NCBI RefSeq assembly: GCF_020215705.1
Contig: NZ_JAIWNB010000006.1
Location: 1 to 64,000 of the forward strand
Length of the DNA: 64,000 nucleotides
Direction of reading: 5' to 3'
Source of the DNA: Nonomuraea aurantiaca
Lineage (GTDB): Bacteria; Actinomycetota; Actinomycetes; Streptosporangiales; Streptosporangiaceae
The translations under genes and the position numbers were made by a program. The notes beneath the pieces were generated by a model that saw only the letters and a list, made by a program, of their open reading frames with translations, searched no databases and had not been told where the DNA came from. Shown here one piece after another: positions 16,170 to 26,706 of this stretch (positions are counted from its first letter, which is position 1; the number at the start of each line of letters is the position of its first letter).

Positions 16170-17527
16170 GTGACACGTCGCTGGTCGACCGGCATGTCGG
16201 GTTCGTGCACGCGCTGCGGGAGGCGGGGCTGCCCGTGTCGCTGGCCGAGGGGCTCGACGCGGCGCGGGCGCTGCGGGTGATCGACCTGACCGAGCGCGAG
16301 TCGCTGCGCGCCGCTTACGCGGCGACGCTGGTCAAGAAGCCGGGCTACCGTCCCGGGTTCGACATGCTGTTCGACCTGTGGTTCCCGTCATCGACGACCG
16401 GTCTGTACGACGAAGACGCGGTAAAGAGTGACACCGCCGAGCTCAGTGAGCTGCGTGACCAGCTGGCCAGGCTGCTCACCAGGGGCGGTGAGGCCGAGAT
16501 GCGGGAGTTCGCCAGGGCCATGGTCGGTCGCTTCGGCCGCCAGCCGGCGGGTCCCGGCCGCCAGAACTGGTTCTCCTACAGCGTCCTGCGCGCCCTGTCC
16601 CCCGAGACGCTCATGGCCCGGATCCTCCAGGAGGTCCTGGCCGGCCAGGAGCGCGGCGGCCTGGCCGAGAAGACCGCCCGCCAGCGGGTGAACTCCGGCA
16701 TCAGGCGCTTCGAGGAGGCGGTCGCCACCGACGTGCGCCGCCGGATCGCCGAGGACTCCGGCGTCGAGCGCATCGCCCGCTCGGCCGTACGCCCCCCGCT
16801 CGACCAGCTCGACTTCCTGCGCATCACCAAGGCGGACCTGGCTAGGCTGCGGCGCGAGGTCTACCCGCTGGCCAGGCGCCTGGCGGCCAGGCTGACGATC
16901 AAGCACAGGAAGGGCCGGCGCGGCCGGCTCGACTTCCGGCGCACCATGCGGGCCTCACTGCAGAGCGGCGGCGTCCCGCTGACCACCCATTTCAAGCCGC
17001 CCCGGCCGCACAAGCCCGAGCTGGTGATCCTCTGCGACACCAGCGACTCGGTCTCGTCGTTCGCGCACTTCACGCTGCTGCTCACGTACGCGCTGAGGGA
17101 GCAGTTCACCAAGGTACGGGCGTTCGGGTTCGTCGACACGGTCGACGAGATCACCCGCTTCTTCGTCCCCGGCGCGGACGTGGTGGAGGCGATGACCCGG
17201 CTGGCCAACGAGGCGGACATGGTGCGCTTCGGGCGCACGAACTACGGCCACTCCTTCGAGCGCTTCGCCGAGCGCTACGGCGACGCGATCGGTCCCAAGA
17301 CCTCGCTGCTGATCCTGGGCGACGCCCGCTCCAACTACCAGCCGGCCGCCGTCGACACCCTGCGCGCCCTGGCCGCGAAGGCTCGCCACGCCTACTGGCT
17401 CAACCCGGAGCCCCGGCAGCAGTGGGACACCGGCGACTCCATCGCCACCGACTACGACGCGGTCGTGCCGATGTACGAGTGCCGCAACGTCGCGCAGCTC
17501 AGCGCGTTCATCCAGGACCTGGCCTAA
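16166..17527 (+). CDS. VWA domain protein, CoxE-like
   Basis: This is a 453-residue partner of the upstream MoxR ATPase. The C-terminal half carries a von Willebrand factor A fold with the MIDAS start LVILCDTSDSVSSF (D-T-S-D-S in place of D-x-S-x-S), the Thr region FGRTNYGHSF and the late Asp in LLILGDARSN. The N-terminal half is helical and matches CoxE-type proteins. It is cytoplasmic, with no signal peptide or membrane span. The ATGA overlap at 16166-16169 couples its translation to the ATPase. Its 3' end overlaps the convergent NERD gene by four bases. Confidence 0.88.
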   Translation: MSDTSLVDRHVGFVHALREAGLPVSLAEGLDAARALRVIDLTERESLRAAYAATLVKKPGYRPGFDMLFDLWFPSSTTGLYDEDAVKSDTAELSELRDQLARLLTRGGEAEMREFARAMVGRFGRQPAGPGRQNWFSYSVLRALSPETLMARILQEVLAGQERGGLAEKTARQRVNSGIRRFEEAVATDVRRRIAEDSGVERIARSAVRPPLDQLDFLRITKADLARLRREVYPLARRLAARLTIKHRKGRRGRLDFRRTMRASLQSGGVPLTTHFKPPRPHKPELVILCDTSDSVSSFAHFTLLLTYALREQFTKVRAFGFVDTVDEITRFFVPGADVVEAMTRLANEADMVRFGRTNYGHSFERFAERYGDAIGPKTSLLILGDARSNYQPAAVDTLRALAAKARHAYWLNPEPRQQWDTGDSIATDYDAVVPMYECRNVAQLSAFIQDLA

Positions 17528-18303
17528 GCGCGCTGGAGCTCCCGGGCGGCGGTGCGGGTGAGCAGCTCGATCTGCTGCTCGTCGAGCACCTCGCCGGCGG
17601 TCGCCTTGATGCGCCGGGCCACCAGGCTCGGCTTGAGCAGCGTGAGGCCCTCCGCCGTGACCTGGCCGCCGCGCGGTAGCAGGCCGCAGTGCACGGCGAG
17701 CAGCGGCGTGATCGAGACCGGGATGCCGGTCTCGCGGGTCAGCAGCTCGGCGAAGGCGTTGGAGGTCTCGATGAGCGACTTGGCCACCTTGGTGCCGTAC
17801 TTCTCGCCGAAGAACAGCCGCCCGTTGTAGGTGGCGATCTCGGTGTCGGGGCTCCACGACTCGTTGTCGACGACCCACAGGCCGCCGGGGCCGATCACGA
17901 GGTGGTCGATGGACGCCTGATCTCTGATGGCCCGGCCGTCCAGGACGCTGTAGCCGAGCTTGCCGAGCGAACGGCGGAGCATCCGTCCGGTGATCACCTC
18001 ACCGCGCCGCCGGCCGCGCCAGACCGCGGTCGCCTGGAAGGAGCGCCAGGCGATGTACCAGTCGACGCCGGCCACGATCGCCGCCAAGGCGACGCCGTAG
18101 AAGGCGGTGAGCGCCAGGTCGAACCGGAGCGCCAGACCGATGCCGGCCGCGAAGCCCACGCCCGCCTTGATCATCCTTGATCGCTTGCGGTTGTTGGCGT
18201 CCTCCCGCCAGAACTTCTCGTAGTACCACTGAGGCGAGGCCCCAGTGAACTTCTCGTCCTGCTGCACGTAGATCGAGCCACCGGGCACGGCAAACTCCCC
18301 CAA
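17524..18303 (-). CDS. NERD domain membrane protein
   Basis: This is a 259-residue protein with two membrane segments (about residues 46-62 and 66-84), followed by a NERD (nuclease-related) domain. Recognisable parts are EVITGRMLRRSLGKLGYSVLDGRAIRD, IDHLVIGPGGLWVVDNESW and the core strand/helix Y.GRLFFGEKYGTKV. The NERD fold is related to restriction-endonuclease-like nucleases. The Asp of IDHLVIGP and the E/S-W segment (Q/E-x-K replaced by ESW) make nuclease activity uncertain. It is convergent with the VWA gene and shares its four terminal bases. Function unknown. Confidence 0.8.
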   Translation of the reverse strand: MGEFAVPGGSIYVQQDEKFTGASPQWYYEKFWREDANNRKRSRMIKAGVGFAAGIGLALRFDLALTAFYGVALAAIVAGVDWYIAWRSFQATAVWRGRRRGEVITGRMLRRSLGKLGYSVLDGRAIRDQASIDHLVIGPGGLWVVDNESWSPDTEIATYNGRLFFGEKYGTKVAKSLIETSNAFAELLTRETGIPVSITPLLAVHCGLLPRGGQVTAEGLTLLKPSLVARRIKATAGEVLDEQQIELLTRTAARELQRA

Positions 18304-18432
18304 TGAGTCGCTGAACCATCAGGATCTGCCACGCCGAAGATCCCTCGCTGAGTCAATTAATACCCCACCTGGCCCCAACGGAAGCAAGGGGACCCTAAGG
18401 TGACGGAAATAGCACCTGCGGGAAGTCCGTCA

Positions 18433-18446
18433 ACCGACCAGTCGGT
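18433..18446. promoter_or_regulatory. TetR operator upstream of tetR
   Basis: ACCGACCAGTCGGT is a palindrome (arms ACCGAC/GTCGGT) 12 bases before the tetR start. It nearly matches ACCGACCGGCCGGT at 22468-22481 ahead of the acyl-CoA dehydrogenase operon. It is probably the autoregulatory site. Confidence 0.65.
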
Positions 18447-18458
18447 ATGCTGTGACGC

Positions 18459-19049
18459 GTGAAGGAAGAACCGGTACGCAGGAGGCTGCTGAGCGAGGCG
18501 ACCCGGCTGTTCGCGGAGCGGGGCTTCGAGGGCACCTCCGTGCAGGAGATCGTCGTGGCCGCCGGCGTCACTAAGGGCGCCATGTACCACTATTTCGACT
18601 CCAAGGATGATCTCCTCCACGAGATCTACGCGCGCGTGCTGCGCATGCAGATGGAGCGCCTGGCCCAGATCGCCGACGGCCCCGGGACGGTCGCCGAGCG
18701 GCTGCACTCGGCGGCGGCCGACGTCGTCGAGACCACCACCGCGAACCTCGACGACTCCAAGATCTTCTTCCGTTCGATGCACCTGCTCGCGCCCGAGACG
18801 CGCAAGACCGTACGCGCCGAGCGCCGCCGCTACCACGAACGCTTCCGCGATCTGGTGATCGAGGGCCAGCGCGAGGGGCTGTTCAGCGAACGCGTCCCGG
18901 CCGAGCTGGTCGTCGACTACTTCTTCGGCTCGGTGCACCACCTGGGCAGCTGGTTCCACACGGACGGACCGCTCACCGGCGCCCAGGTGGGCAAGCACTT
19001 CGCCGACCTACTGCTGACCTCGCTCGGGGCCGGGCACATCGGCGAGTGA
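18459..19049 (+). CDS. TetR family regulator of acyl-CoA metabolism
   Basis: This is a 196-residue repressor. The N-terminal TetR helix-turn-helix domain is clear (LLSEATRLFAERGFEGTSVQEI...GVTKGAMYHYFDSKDDLL), followed by a C-terminal ligand domain. The GTG at 18459 is the first possible start after the palindrome at 18433. Its 3' end overlaps the convergent acyl-CoA dehydrogenase gene by 42 bases. A matching palindrome precedes the first gene of that three-gene dehydrogenase operon, so the likely role is repression of fatty-acid or related acyl-CoA degradation, released by an acyl-CoA ligand. The role is inferred from operator sharing. Confidence 0.87.
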   Translation: MKEEPVRRRLLSEATRLFAERGFEGTSVQEIVVAAGVTKGAMYHYFDSKDDLLHEIYARVLRMQMERLAQIADGPGTVAERLHSAAADVVETTTANLDDSKIFFRSMHLLAPETRKTVRAERRRYHERFRDLVIEGQREGLFSERVPAELVVDYFFGSVHHLGSWFHTDGPLTGAQVGKHFADLLLTSLGAGHIGE

Positions 19050-20099
19050 AGCCGGCGCCGGCACGTCGGCCAGTGAGGCCAGCGCCTCCCGGTGGTCGCC
19101 GGGCGTGCCGAGCGCCGTCTCGGTGGCCTTGGCGCGCTTGAGGTAGAGGTGCAGGGGATGCTCCCAGGTCATCCCGATCCCGCCGTGCAGCTGCAGGGCC
19201 TCCTCAGCCGCGTGTACGGCCACACCCGCGTTCCACGCCTGGGCCACGGCGACCGTCACGGCCGAGCCGTCACCGGCCGCGGCACGGGCGGCGGCCCGCG
19301 CCCTGACCACGTCGAGCCAGAGATCCGCCAGCCGATGCTTGATCGCCTGGAACGAGCCGACCGGGCGGGCGAACTGGTGACGCTCCTTGACGTAGGCGAG
19401 CGTGGTGTCCAGACACCACTCCGCCACCCCGAGCTGCTCGGAGGCGAGCAGCCCCGCGCCGGAGCGCAGCACCTCGGCCAGGTCGCACGGGCCCAGCGCC
19501 CGCGCGGGCGCCGCCGAGAAGGCGACCGTCGCGACCGGACGGGTCAGGTCCAGCGACGGTACGACCTGGACGGCGGCGTCGGCGGCCTCGACCGCGTACA
19601 GCTCGCCGCCGACCGGCACCAGCAGCACGTCGGCCACCTCGGCCCCCGCGACCGCGGACACGGTCCCGGACAGCCGCCCGCCGTCCAGGCTCACCGACGA
19701 GCCCCGCCCCGGCCGGTACGGCGAGGCGGCGAACGACACCACCAGGGCCGCGGTCGTCCGGCCTTCCGCCAGCCCGCCCAGCAGGTCGGCCGAGCCCGTC
19801 GCCAGCAGCGCCTGGGTGGCCAGCACGGCGCTGGTGAAGAACGGCACCGGCGCGACGCCCCGGCCGAGCTCCTCCAGCACGACACCGGCCTCACGGGCCG
19901 AGGCGCCCGCCCCGCCGTACTGCTCGGGAATGAGCAGGCCCGCGACCCCGATCTCTCCCGCGAGCGTCTTCCACAGGTCGAGGTCGTAGGGGTCGGACTC
20001 CACCCGCTTGAGCACCGCGGCGGGCGGACAGCGGTCGGCGAGCACCCCGCGCACGGCGGCGCGCAGTTCCTCCTCGACCTCCGAGTACAGCAGGGTCAT
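19008..20099 (-). CDS. Acyl-CoA dehydrogenase (third of operon)
   Basis: This is a 363-residue FAD-dependent dehydrogenase with the three-domain acyl-CoA dehydrogenase fold: an N-terminal helical part with IPEQYGGAGAS, a divergent middle beta domain, and C-terminal ERHQFARPVGSFQAIKHRLAD and EALQLHGGIGMTWEHPLHLYLKRA. The ATG at 20099 overlaps the preceding gene's stop (ATGA). It is shorter and more divergent than its neighbour, as is usual for the second subunit of heteromeric FadE pairs, so it may form a heterotetramer with the 20096-21256 product. Its extreme C-terminus has a short repeat, ASLADVPAPASLADVPGP. Confidence 0.85.
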   Translation of the reverse strand: MTLLYSEVEEELRAAVRGVLADRCPPAAVLKRVESDPYDLDLWKTLAGEIGVAGLLIPEQYGGAGASAREAGVVLEELGRGVAPVPFFTSAVLATQALLATGSADLLGGLAEGRTTAALVVSFAASPYRPGRGSSVSLDGGRLSGTVSAVAGAEVADVLLVPVGGELYAVEAADAAVQVVPSLDLTRPVATVAFSAAPARALGPCDLAEVLRSGAGLLASEQLGVAEWCLDTTLAYVKERHQFARPVGSFQAIKHRLADLWLDVVRARAAARAAAGDGSAVTVAVAQAWNAGVAVHAAEEALQLHGGIGMTWEHPLHLYLKRAKATETALGTPGDHREALASLADVPAPASLADVPGPERGQQ

Positions 20100-21252
20100 C
20101 GTGGCAGGTCCTTCCAAGGGACGTCCTTGTCGACGCGGGGTTCCGAGGGCAGGCCGAGCACCCGTTCGGAGATGATGTTGCGCAGGATCTCCGAGGTGCC
20201 GCCCTCGATCGAGTTGCCCTTGGCCCGCAGGTAGCGGTAGCCGGCGCCACGCCCGTAGAAGTCGAGGTCCTCCGATCGGCGGAAGGTCCAGTCGTCGTAG
20301 CCGAGCTCGCGCCTGAGCTCGATGTCGAGGCCCGACAGCTCCTGGTTCAGTTTGGCGAACGACAGCTTCATGCCCGACCCCTCCGGACCGGGGTGGCCGG
20401 CGACGAGCTGTTCGCGCAGCCGTACTCCGGACAAGCGGGTCACCTCCGCCTCGACCCACAGCGACAGCAGCCGCTGGTGCAGGTCGTGCGTGCGCAGCTC
20501 GGGGTGCTCGCGCCAGGTGTCGAGCACCGGCCCGATCATGCCGCCGCCGCGCCGTACGGGAGCGCCGCCGATCGCGACACGCTCGTTCATCAGCGTGGTC
20601 TGGGCGACCCGCCAGCCGTCGCCGACCTCACCGAGCCGCAGGTCGTCGGAGAGCCGCACGCCGGTCAGGAACACCTCGTTGAACTCGGCCTCCCCCGTGA
20701 TCTGCCGCAGCGGGCGCACCTCGACGCCCGGCGCGTGCATGTCGCAGATGAAGTACGTCATGCCGCGGTGCTTGGGCACGTCCGGGTCGGTACGGGTGAC
20801 GAGGATCGCCCACCGGGCGTGGTGCGCGCCGGAGGTCCAGACCTTCTGGCCGTCGACGACCCACTCGTCGCCGTCCCTGACCGCCCTGGTGGCCAGCGTC
20901 GCCAGGTCGGAGCCGGCGCCCGGCTCGCTGAAGAGCTGGCACCAGATCTCCTCGCCCGTCCACAGCGGCCGCAGGAAGCGGCGCCGCTGCTCGTCGGTGC
21001 CGAACGCCAGGACCGTCGGCGCCGCCATGCCCAGGCCGATGCCCTGCACGCCGGTGTTGAGCTGCGGCGTGCCGGCGAGCTCCCGCTCGACGACCTGCTG
21101 CAGCTCACGCGACACGCCCAGGCCGCCGAGCCCCTCAGGGAACCACACCCACGCCAGCCCGGCGTCGAACCTGGCCCGCAGGAACTCCAGCCGGTTCTTG
21201 GGATCATTGGCACCGAGGAGCGCGTCGACGCGCTCCTTGATATCCGCCTCGT

Positions 21253-21256
<4 letters not shown>
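20096..21256 (-). CDS. Acyl-CoA dehydrogenase (second of operon)
   Basis: This is a 386-residue protein with classic motifs: WCQLFSEPGAGSDLA and DGQKVWTSGAHHA in the FAD/substrate middle domain, and the C-terminal NSIEGGTSEILRNIISERVLGLP. The GTG at 21256 overlaps the upstream gene's stop (GTGA) and gives the normal N-terminus; longer in-frame extensions lie within the upstream gene. Adjacent pairing with a shorter dehydrogenase resembles the heteromeric steroid side-chain or branched acyl-CoA dehydrogenases of actinobacteria. The exact substrate cannot be read from sequence. Confidence 0.9.
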
Positions 21257-22455
<1,199 letters not shown>

Positions 22456-22467
22456 ACCCCGGACCCT

Positions 22468-22481
22468 ACCGACCGGCCGGT
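22468..22481. promoter_or_regulatory. TetR operator ahead of acyl-CoA dehydrogenase operon
   Basis: ACCGACCGGCCGGT, 12 bases before the dehydrogenase ATG, matches the site before tetR (18433-18446) in 12 of 14 positions and at the same distance from the start. Repression by the TetR protein at 18459 is the simplest reading. Confidence 0.65.
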
Positions 22482-22562
22482 ATGAGTGTCGACAGGTGGT
22501 CCCCGATAAACCGTCGCAGGTGGCCATAAAGGCGATCCGGATCTTCTTTTAGGGTGACCGCT

Positions 22563-23141
22563 ATGACCGCGAACCTGCCCTCCCCTGTGGTGCTCGAGAA
22601 CGACGTCGTCCGCCTTGAGCCGCTGACCATGGCGCACATCCCCGACCTGTTCCTGGCCGGCGGCGGGGATGAGGAGATCTGGCGCTGGATGCCCGCCAAG
22701 CCGCCGCAGGCGGAGTCGGAGCTGGCGGAGCTCGCTCAGGGCCTCATCTCGGACGACAAGCACATCCCGTTCGCGGTGGTGCTCAGGTCGTCGGGGCTGG
22801 CCGTCGGCTGGACCACCTACGGCGACGTGCCCGGGTTCGCGGAGAGCATCGAGATCGGCTGGACCTGGTACGGCCGGACAGTCTGGCGTACGGCCGTCAA
22901 CACCTCCTGCAAGGTGTTGCTCATCGACCATGCTTTCGACAAGCTGGGCTACAACCGCGTCATGCTCAAGACGGACGTCCTCAACCTCCGTTCGCAGAAC
23001 GCCATCAAGCGCATCGGCGGTGTGCATGAGGGGACGCTGCGCCGCCAGCGCAGGAGGCCGGACGGCACCTGGCGCGACACGGTCTATTTCGGCATCCTCG
23101 AAGAGGAATGGCCGGACCACCGAGCTCGCCTGATCCGTTAG
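22563..23141 (+). CDS. GNAT N-acetyltransferase (RimJ-like)
   Basis: This is a 192-residue GCN5-related acetyltransferase of the RimJ/RimL-like group: VVRLEPLTMAHIPDLF, the acceptor-side ESIEIGWTWYGRTVWRTAVNTSCK, and the C-terminal YNRVMLKTDVLNLRSQNAIKRIGGVHEGTLR typical of the CoA-binding/helix-4 region. The ATG at 22563 is favoured; an in-frame GTG at 22554 is possible. It is divergent from the dehydrogenase operon and 13 bases upstream of the pseudokinase gene, with which it may be co-transcribed. Substrate unknown (protein N-termini or small amines). Confidence 0.85.
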   Translation: MTANLPSPVVLENDVVRLEPLTMAHIPDLFLAGGGDEEIWRWMPAKPPQAESELAELAQGLISDDKHIPFAVVLRSSGLAVGWTTYGDVPGFAESIEIGWTWYGRTVWRTAVNTSCKVLLIDHAFDKLGYNRVMLKTDVLNLRSQNAIKRIGGVHEGTLRRQRRRPDGTWRDTVYFGILEEEWPDHRARLIR

Positions 23142-23154
23142 CCGAAAGGGCCGC

Positions 23155-25659
23155 ATGACTGACCGGCTGGGGGGCTACTGGTTAGGCTCCCGGCTCGGCG
23201 GTGCCGTCCATGACGCTTACGACGAGTCGGGCACTCGATATGCGCTCACCCTCCTGCCCGCGCGGCCCGGGAGCTGTGTCAAGGCGGCCCTGCGGGTGCG
23301 GTCGCTGTGCGTCGCGCGGGTGGTGGAGGCCTGTCTCGACGGGGACGCGCCGTATCTGGTCAGCGAGTACGTGCCCGGGCCGACGCTGGCCGAGGTGGTC
23401 GGGCGGCGGGGGCCGTACGGCGGGGACGACCTGTACCGGCTGGCGGCGGCCACGGCGACGGCGCTGGCGGCGATCCACGAGGCCGGGGCGGTGCACGGCG
23501 GGCTCACGCCGGACCGGGTCGTCCTGGGGGCCGAGGGGCCGCGGCTGGTCGGGCTCGGGACCGCGACCGACGGGAGCGGACCGCCGGGGGATGTGCGGGA
23601 TTGGGGCAGGCTGCTGGTGTTCGCGGCGTACGGCCCCGCACCACCCGACGGGCTGAACCCGTCACCGGGCCGACCCTCCGACCAGCCCAACCAGCCCGAG
23701 CGACCCGGCCAGCCCGAGCGGACTGGCCAGCCCGGTCGGTCCGAGCGGCTGCTCGATCGGTTCGATCGGCCGCTTCGGGAGCTCGTGCTGGCGGCGCTGC
23801 GCCGGGATCCGGATCGGCGGCCGAGCGCGCACCAGCTGCTGCTGTCCCTGCTCGACGTGCCGCAGTCGCAGCAGGGGCGCCTGCTCCCGCCCGAGCCGGT
23901 GGACGACCCGCCGCTGGGCGCGCGGGCGGAACGCCTCTACCTCCGGCTCAGCCGGGCCGACCAGGACCTGGTGCCCGAGGTATTCCTGCGCCTGGTCGGC
24001 ATGGCGGCCGACGGCAGCGACACCCGCCGTCGCGCCACCCGTGCCGAGCTGGTCACCGGCCGCCCTCCGGAGCAGGCCGCCATGGACCGGGTCCTCAGGG
24101 CGTACACGGAAGCGGGGCTGATCGACCAGAGCGGCGCCGACGCGAACGGCCTGGTCATCGCCCATGCGGCGCTTCTGCGGGCCTGGCCGCGCCTGCACGA
24201 GTGGCTGGACGCCGAACGCGACGGCCTCGCCGTACACCGCGACCTGACCAGGGCGGCGCGGCGGTGGGAGACGGGCGGCCGGCGGGAGACCGACCTGTTC
24301 CAGGAGGACGACCTGGACAGGGCGCTGGCGTGGGCGGCGAGCGGGCGGCGGCGCGTGACGCTGAGCGCCGCCGAGCAGGCGTTCCTGGACGGCGGACGCG
24401 CGCTGGTACGCGGCCGGGCACGCGGCCGGCGGCGGGCCATGGCGGGCCTGGTGTCGGTGACCCTCGTGGCGGTCCTGGCGGCGATCGTCGTCGCCGTCTG
24501 GCACCAAGGCAGCGCCGACGGGCAGCTCAATCAGGCGATGGCGAGGGTGGCGGCGTCCAGGGCGCGGGCGCTGCGGGCGGCCGACCCGGTGGCGGCGCGC
24601 AGGCTGAGCCTGGCCGCGTGGCGCCTGGCCCCGGTCGCGGAGGCCCGAACCGCGCTGGCGGACTCGGCGGCCGATCCGGCGGTGGACGTGTTCGCCGACC
24701 CGTACGACGGTCCGCACTCGCTCGACGCCCTCAGCGACGACGGCACCCGGCTGGCCGCGCTGACCGACGGGACGATCCGGGTGTACGACACCCTTTCCCG
24801 CAGGCAGCTGGCCACGACCGCCGGCCCCGCCCAGAGCGTACGGGCGCTGGCCTGGTCCCCTGACGGCCGGACGCTGGCGCTCGTCGGCGTCGACCGGTCG
24901 TACCTGTGGGACACGTCCTCGGGCGCGGGCGTGGGACGGCCCTTCGGCCGGGGGCTGGGCGCGCCGGGGCAGCAGGCGGCCTGGTTCAGTCCGGGGGGCG
25001 GTCTGCTGTTCGCCGCGGCCCGCCAGTCAGGCGAGCGATGGGCCTGGAACCTGCGGACCGGCCGGGCCGCGTTCGTCGGCCAGTACGTGGTGGTGGGGCC
25101 GCGTGACAAGGTGGCGCTGGTGTTCGCGGGGACGCGTTCTGAGGTCGTCCGCCTGTCCGGCCATGGCGCCCGTACGCCGGCGCCCTGGCTGGACCGGATG
25201 CCGTGGGAGTACACGGTGTTCAGTCCCGAGGGTGAACGGGTGGCGATCGCCGAGGAGAGCGGGGTGCAGATCTACGCGCTGGACGGCGTGCCCGTGCTCC
25301 CCGCCCGGCTCCGGCCCGCTCCCGGCGTTCTCACCTTCAGCGCCGACGGCCAGCTCCTGGCCGGCACGGACAGCGACCGTGTGCGGGTCTGGCGCGTCGC
25401 GGACGCCACCCGCCTAGCGGACCGCCAGGTCCCGGCGGCCGGCGCCGACCGGCCCGTCCAGGCCGCCCTCGCGCCGGGCGGACGCTGGCTCCGCGTGCTG
25501 GCCGGCCACGGCACGGTCCTCACCATCGACCTCGCCCACGCCACCCCGCCCCCGGATCCGGCCGGGTCGGCGGCGTCGATCTGCGGCCGCTACGGAGGGC
25601 TGTCCCAGGCTGATTGGGACCGATATCTGTCCGAGGTGCCCTATCGACCGGTGTGCTAG
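23155..25659 (+). CDS. Pseudokinase - nSTAND-like - WD40 membrane protein
   Basis: The 834-residue protein opens with a protein-kinase-like domain (about 1-250) whose catalytic residues are lost. The ATP-binding Lys region reads YALTLLP, HRD is HGG (HGGLTPDRVVLG) and DFG is replaced by GLG. A helical region (about 260-420) with IAHAALLRAWPRLHEWLDAERDGL resembles the segment that follows the NTPase in nSTAND1-WD40 proteins. One membrane span (about 428-446) and WD40-like repeats (about 520-810) follow. The kinase part is paralogous to the active kinase at 41936 (shared LGGYWL..RLG start). It is probably a scaffold or sensor with the repeats outside the cell. The C-terminus is complete. Confidence 0.8.
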   Translation: MTDRLGGYWLGSRLGGAVHDAYDESGTRYALTLLPARPGSCVKAALRVRSLCVARVVEACLDGDAPYLVSEYVPGPTLAEVVGRRGPYGGDDLYRLAAATATALAAIHEAGAVHGGLTPDRVVLGAEGPRLVGLGTATDGSGPPGDVRDWGRLLVFAAYGPAPPDGLNPSPGRPSDQPNQPERPGQPERTGQPGRSERLLDRFDRPLRELVLAALRRDPDRRPSAHQLLLSLLDVPQSQQGRLLPPEPVDDPPLGARAERLYLRLSRADQDLVPEVFLRLVGMAADGSDTRRRATRAELVTGRPPEQAAMDRVLRAYTEAGLIDQSGADANGLVIAHAALLRAWPRLHEWLDAERDGLAVHRDLTRAARRWETGGRRETDLFQEDDLDRALAWAASGRRRVTLSAAEQAFLDGGRALVRGRARGRRRAMAGLVSVTLVAVLAAIVVAVWHQGSADGQLNQAMARVAASRARALRAADPVAARRLSLAAWRLAPVAEARTALADSAADPAVDVFADPYDGPHSLDALSDDGTRLAALTDGTIRVYDTLSRRQLATTAGPAQSVRALAWSPDGRTLALVGVDRSYLWDTSSGAGVGRPFGRGLGAPGQQAAWFSPGGGLLFAAARQSGERWAWNLRTGRAAFVGQYVVVGPRDKVALVFAGTRSEVVRLSGHGARTPAPWLDRMPWEYTVFSPEGERVAIAEESGVQIYALDGVPVLPARLRPAPGVLTFSADGQLLAGTDSDRVRVWRVADATRLADRQVPAAGADRPVQAALAPGGRWLRVLAGHGTVLTIDLAHATPPPDPAGSAASICGRYGGLSQADWDRYLSEVPYRPVC

Positions 25660-25665
25660 CTCGGG

Positions 25666-26550
25666 TCAGACCAGATCTGAGGTCGTGGTCAAGGAACGAG
25701 ATTCTCGGGTGGTGCCCACCGGCACGGACTTCGAGTGATCAGGGGCCAGCCGCCCGAGGGTGATGGTCCCGCCGATGGTGAGTGCGGCCGCCAGCACGGC
25801 GGGGATGGCGGTGGAGGGGTTGGCCGGGAGGGGTTCGCCGAGGAGGATCGCTCCCGCGAGTACCGAGGTGATCGGATCCACGACCTGCACGCCCGCGTAC
25901 GCGATGCCGAAGTAGCCCACCGCGTACGAGCGTTGCAGCAGCACGACCGCGCAGACCAGCAACACGGGGATGGCGAGTGTGAACCAGTGCAACAGCCGGC
26001 CCCAGTCCCCCTGCATGCTCCCGCCGACCGCCCGGACGAACGTGGACACGCTCGCGGTCACGGCGCCGGCGCCCACGGACAGGATGAGGGCCTTGTTGGG
26101 CCCGCTCAGCCGGTTGGCGATCAGCTCGGCGGCCAGCACGATCAGACCGATCACGACGATGAACCCGACCGCGGCCCCGTCGCCGAGGCTCGGCGTCACG
26201 TTGTGCGCCGGAAGCAGCACCATGAGCCAGAGCAGCCCGACCGCCACCGCGATGGAGCCGAGGATCTCCGCTTTGTACGGGCGGCGGCCGTACATCAGCG
26301 CGGCGAGCGGCACGGCGAACACCAGTGTGGCCACGCTGATCGGTTGCACGGCGACCAGTGGCGCGACGCTCAGCGCCACGGCGTGCAGGCACGCGCCGGT
26401 GAAGCCGATGACGCCGCCGATCCACCAGCGGGGGCGCTTCACCAGTCTGAAGGAGGCGCCCTCCGCTACGGCTTCGTACTGTTGCAGCGCCGCACCGAAC
26501 GCGTATCCGAGCGCCCCCGCGAGCGCGATCACGAGGCCGACCCAGGTCAT
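25666..26550 (-). CDS. DMT/EamA-type transporter
   Basis: This is a 294-residue integral membrane protein with about nine to ten hydrophobic helices and an internal two-fold repeat as in DMT-superfamily proteins: VGLVIALAGALGYAFGAALQQYEAVAEG, LVAVQPISVATLVFAVPLAALM and VQVVDPITSVLAGAILLGEPL. The ATG at 26550 starts at the first helix; the longer frame adds a polar piece. It is convergent with the pseudokinase gene, with only six bases between stops. Substrate unknown. Confidence 0.82.
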   Translation of the reverse strand: MTWVGLVIALAGALGYAFGAALQQYEAVAEGASFRLVKRPRWWIGGVIGFTGACLHAVALSVAPLVAVQPISVATLVFAVPLAALMYGRRPYKAEILGSIAVAVGLLWLMVLLPAHNVTPSLGDGAAVGFIVVIGLIVLAAELIANRLSGPNKALILSVGAGAVTASVSTFVRAVGGSMQGDWGRLLHWFTLAIPVLLVCAVVLLQRSYAVGYFGIAYAGVQVVDPITSVLAGAILLGEPLPANPSTAIPAVLAAALTIGGTITLGRLAPDHSKSVPVGTTRESRSLTTTSDLV

Positions 26551-26706
26551 CGTCGCCCACGCAGGGACATGGATCCTTCCAAGAGCATTGCACCAGCTTA
26601 TGAGGGAAGCTAAGTGCTGCAATCATCCTTTAGGACAATAGGCCGCGCATCAGGGACGTATCCGCCGTGCCGAGCGGGGCTTCCGCACGGCGGATCCAAC
26701 GGTATG

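Noticed and set aside
18171..18356. Small minus-strand frame upstream of the NERD gene
   Set aside because: It lies in another frame across the promoter region with no ribosome site or homology.
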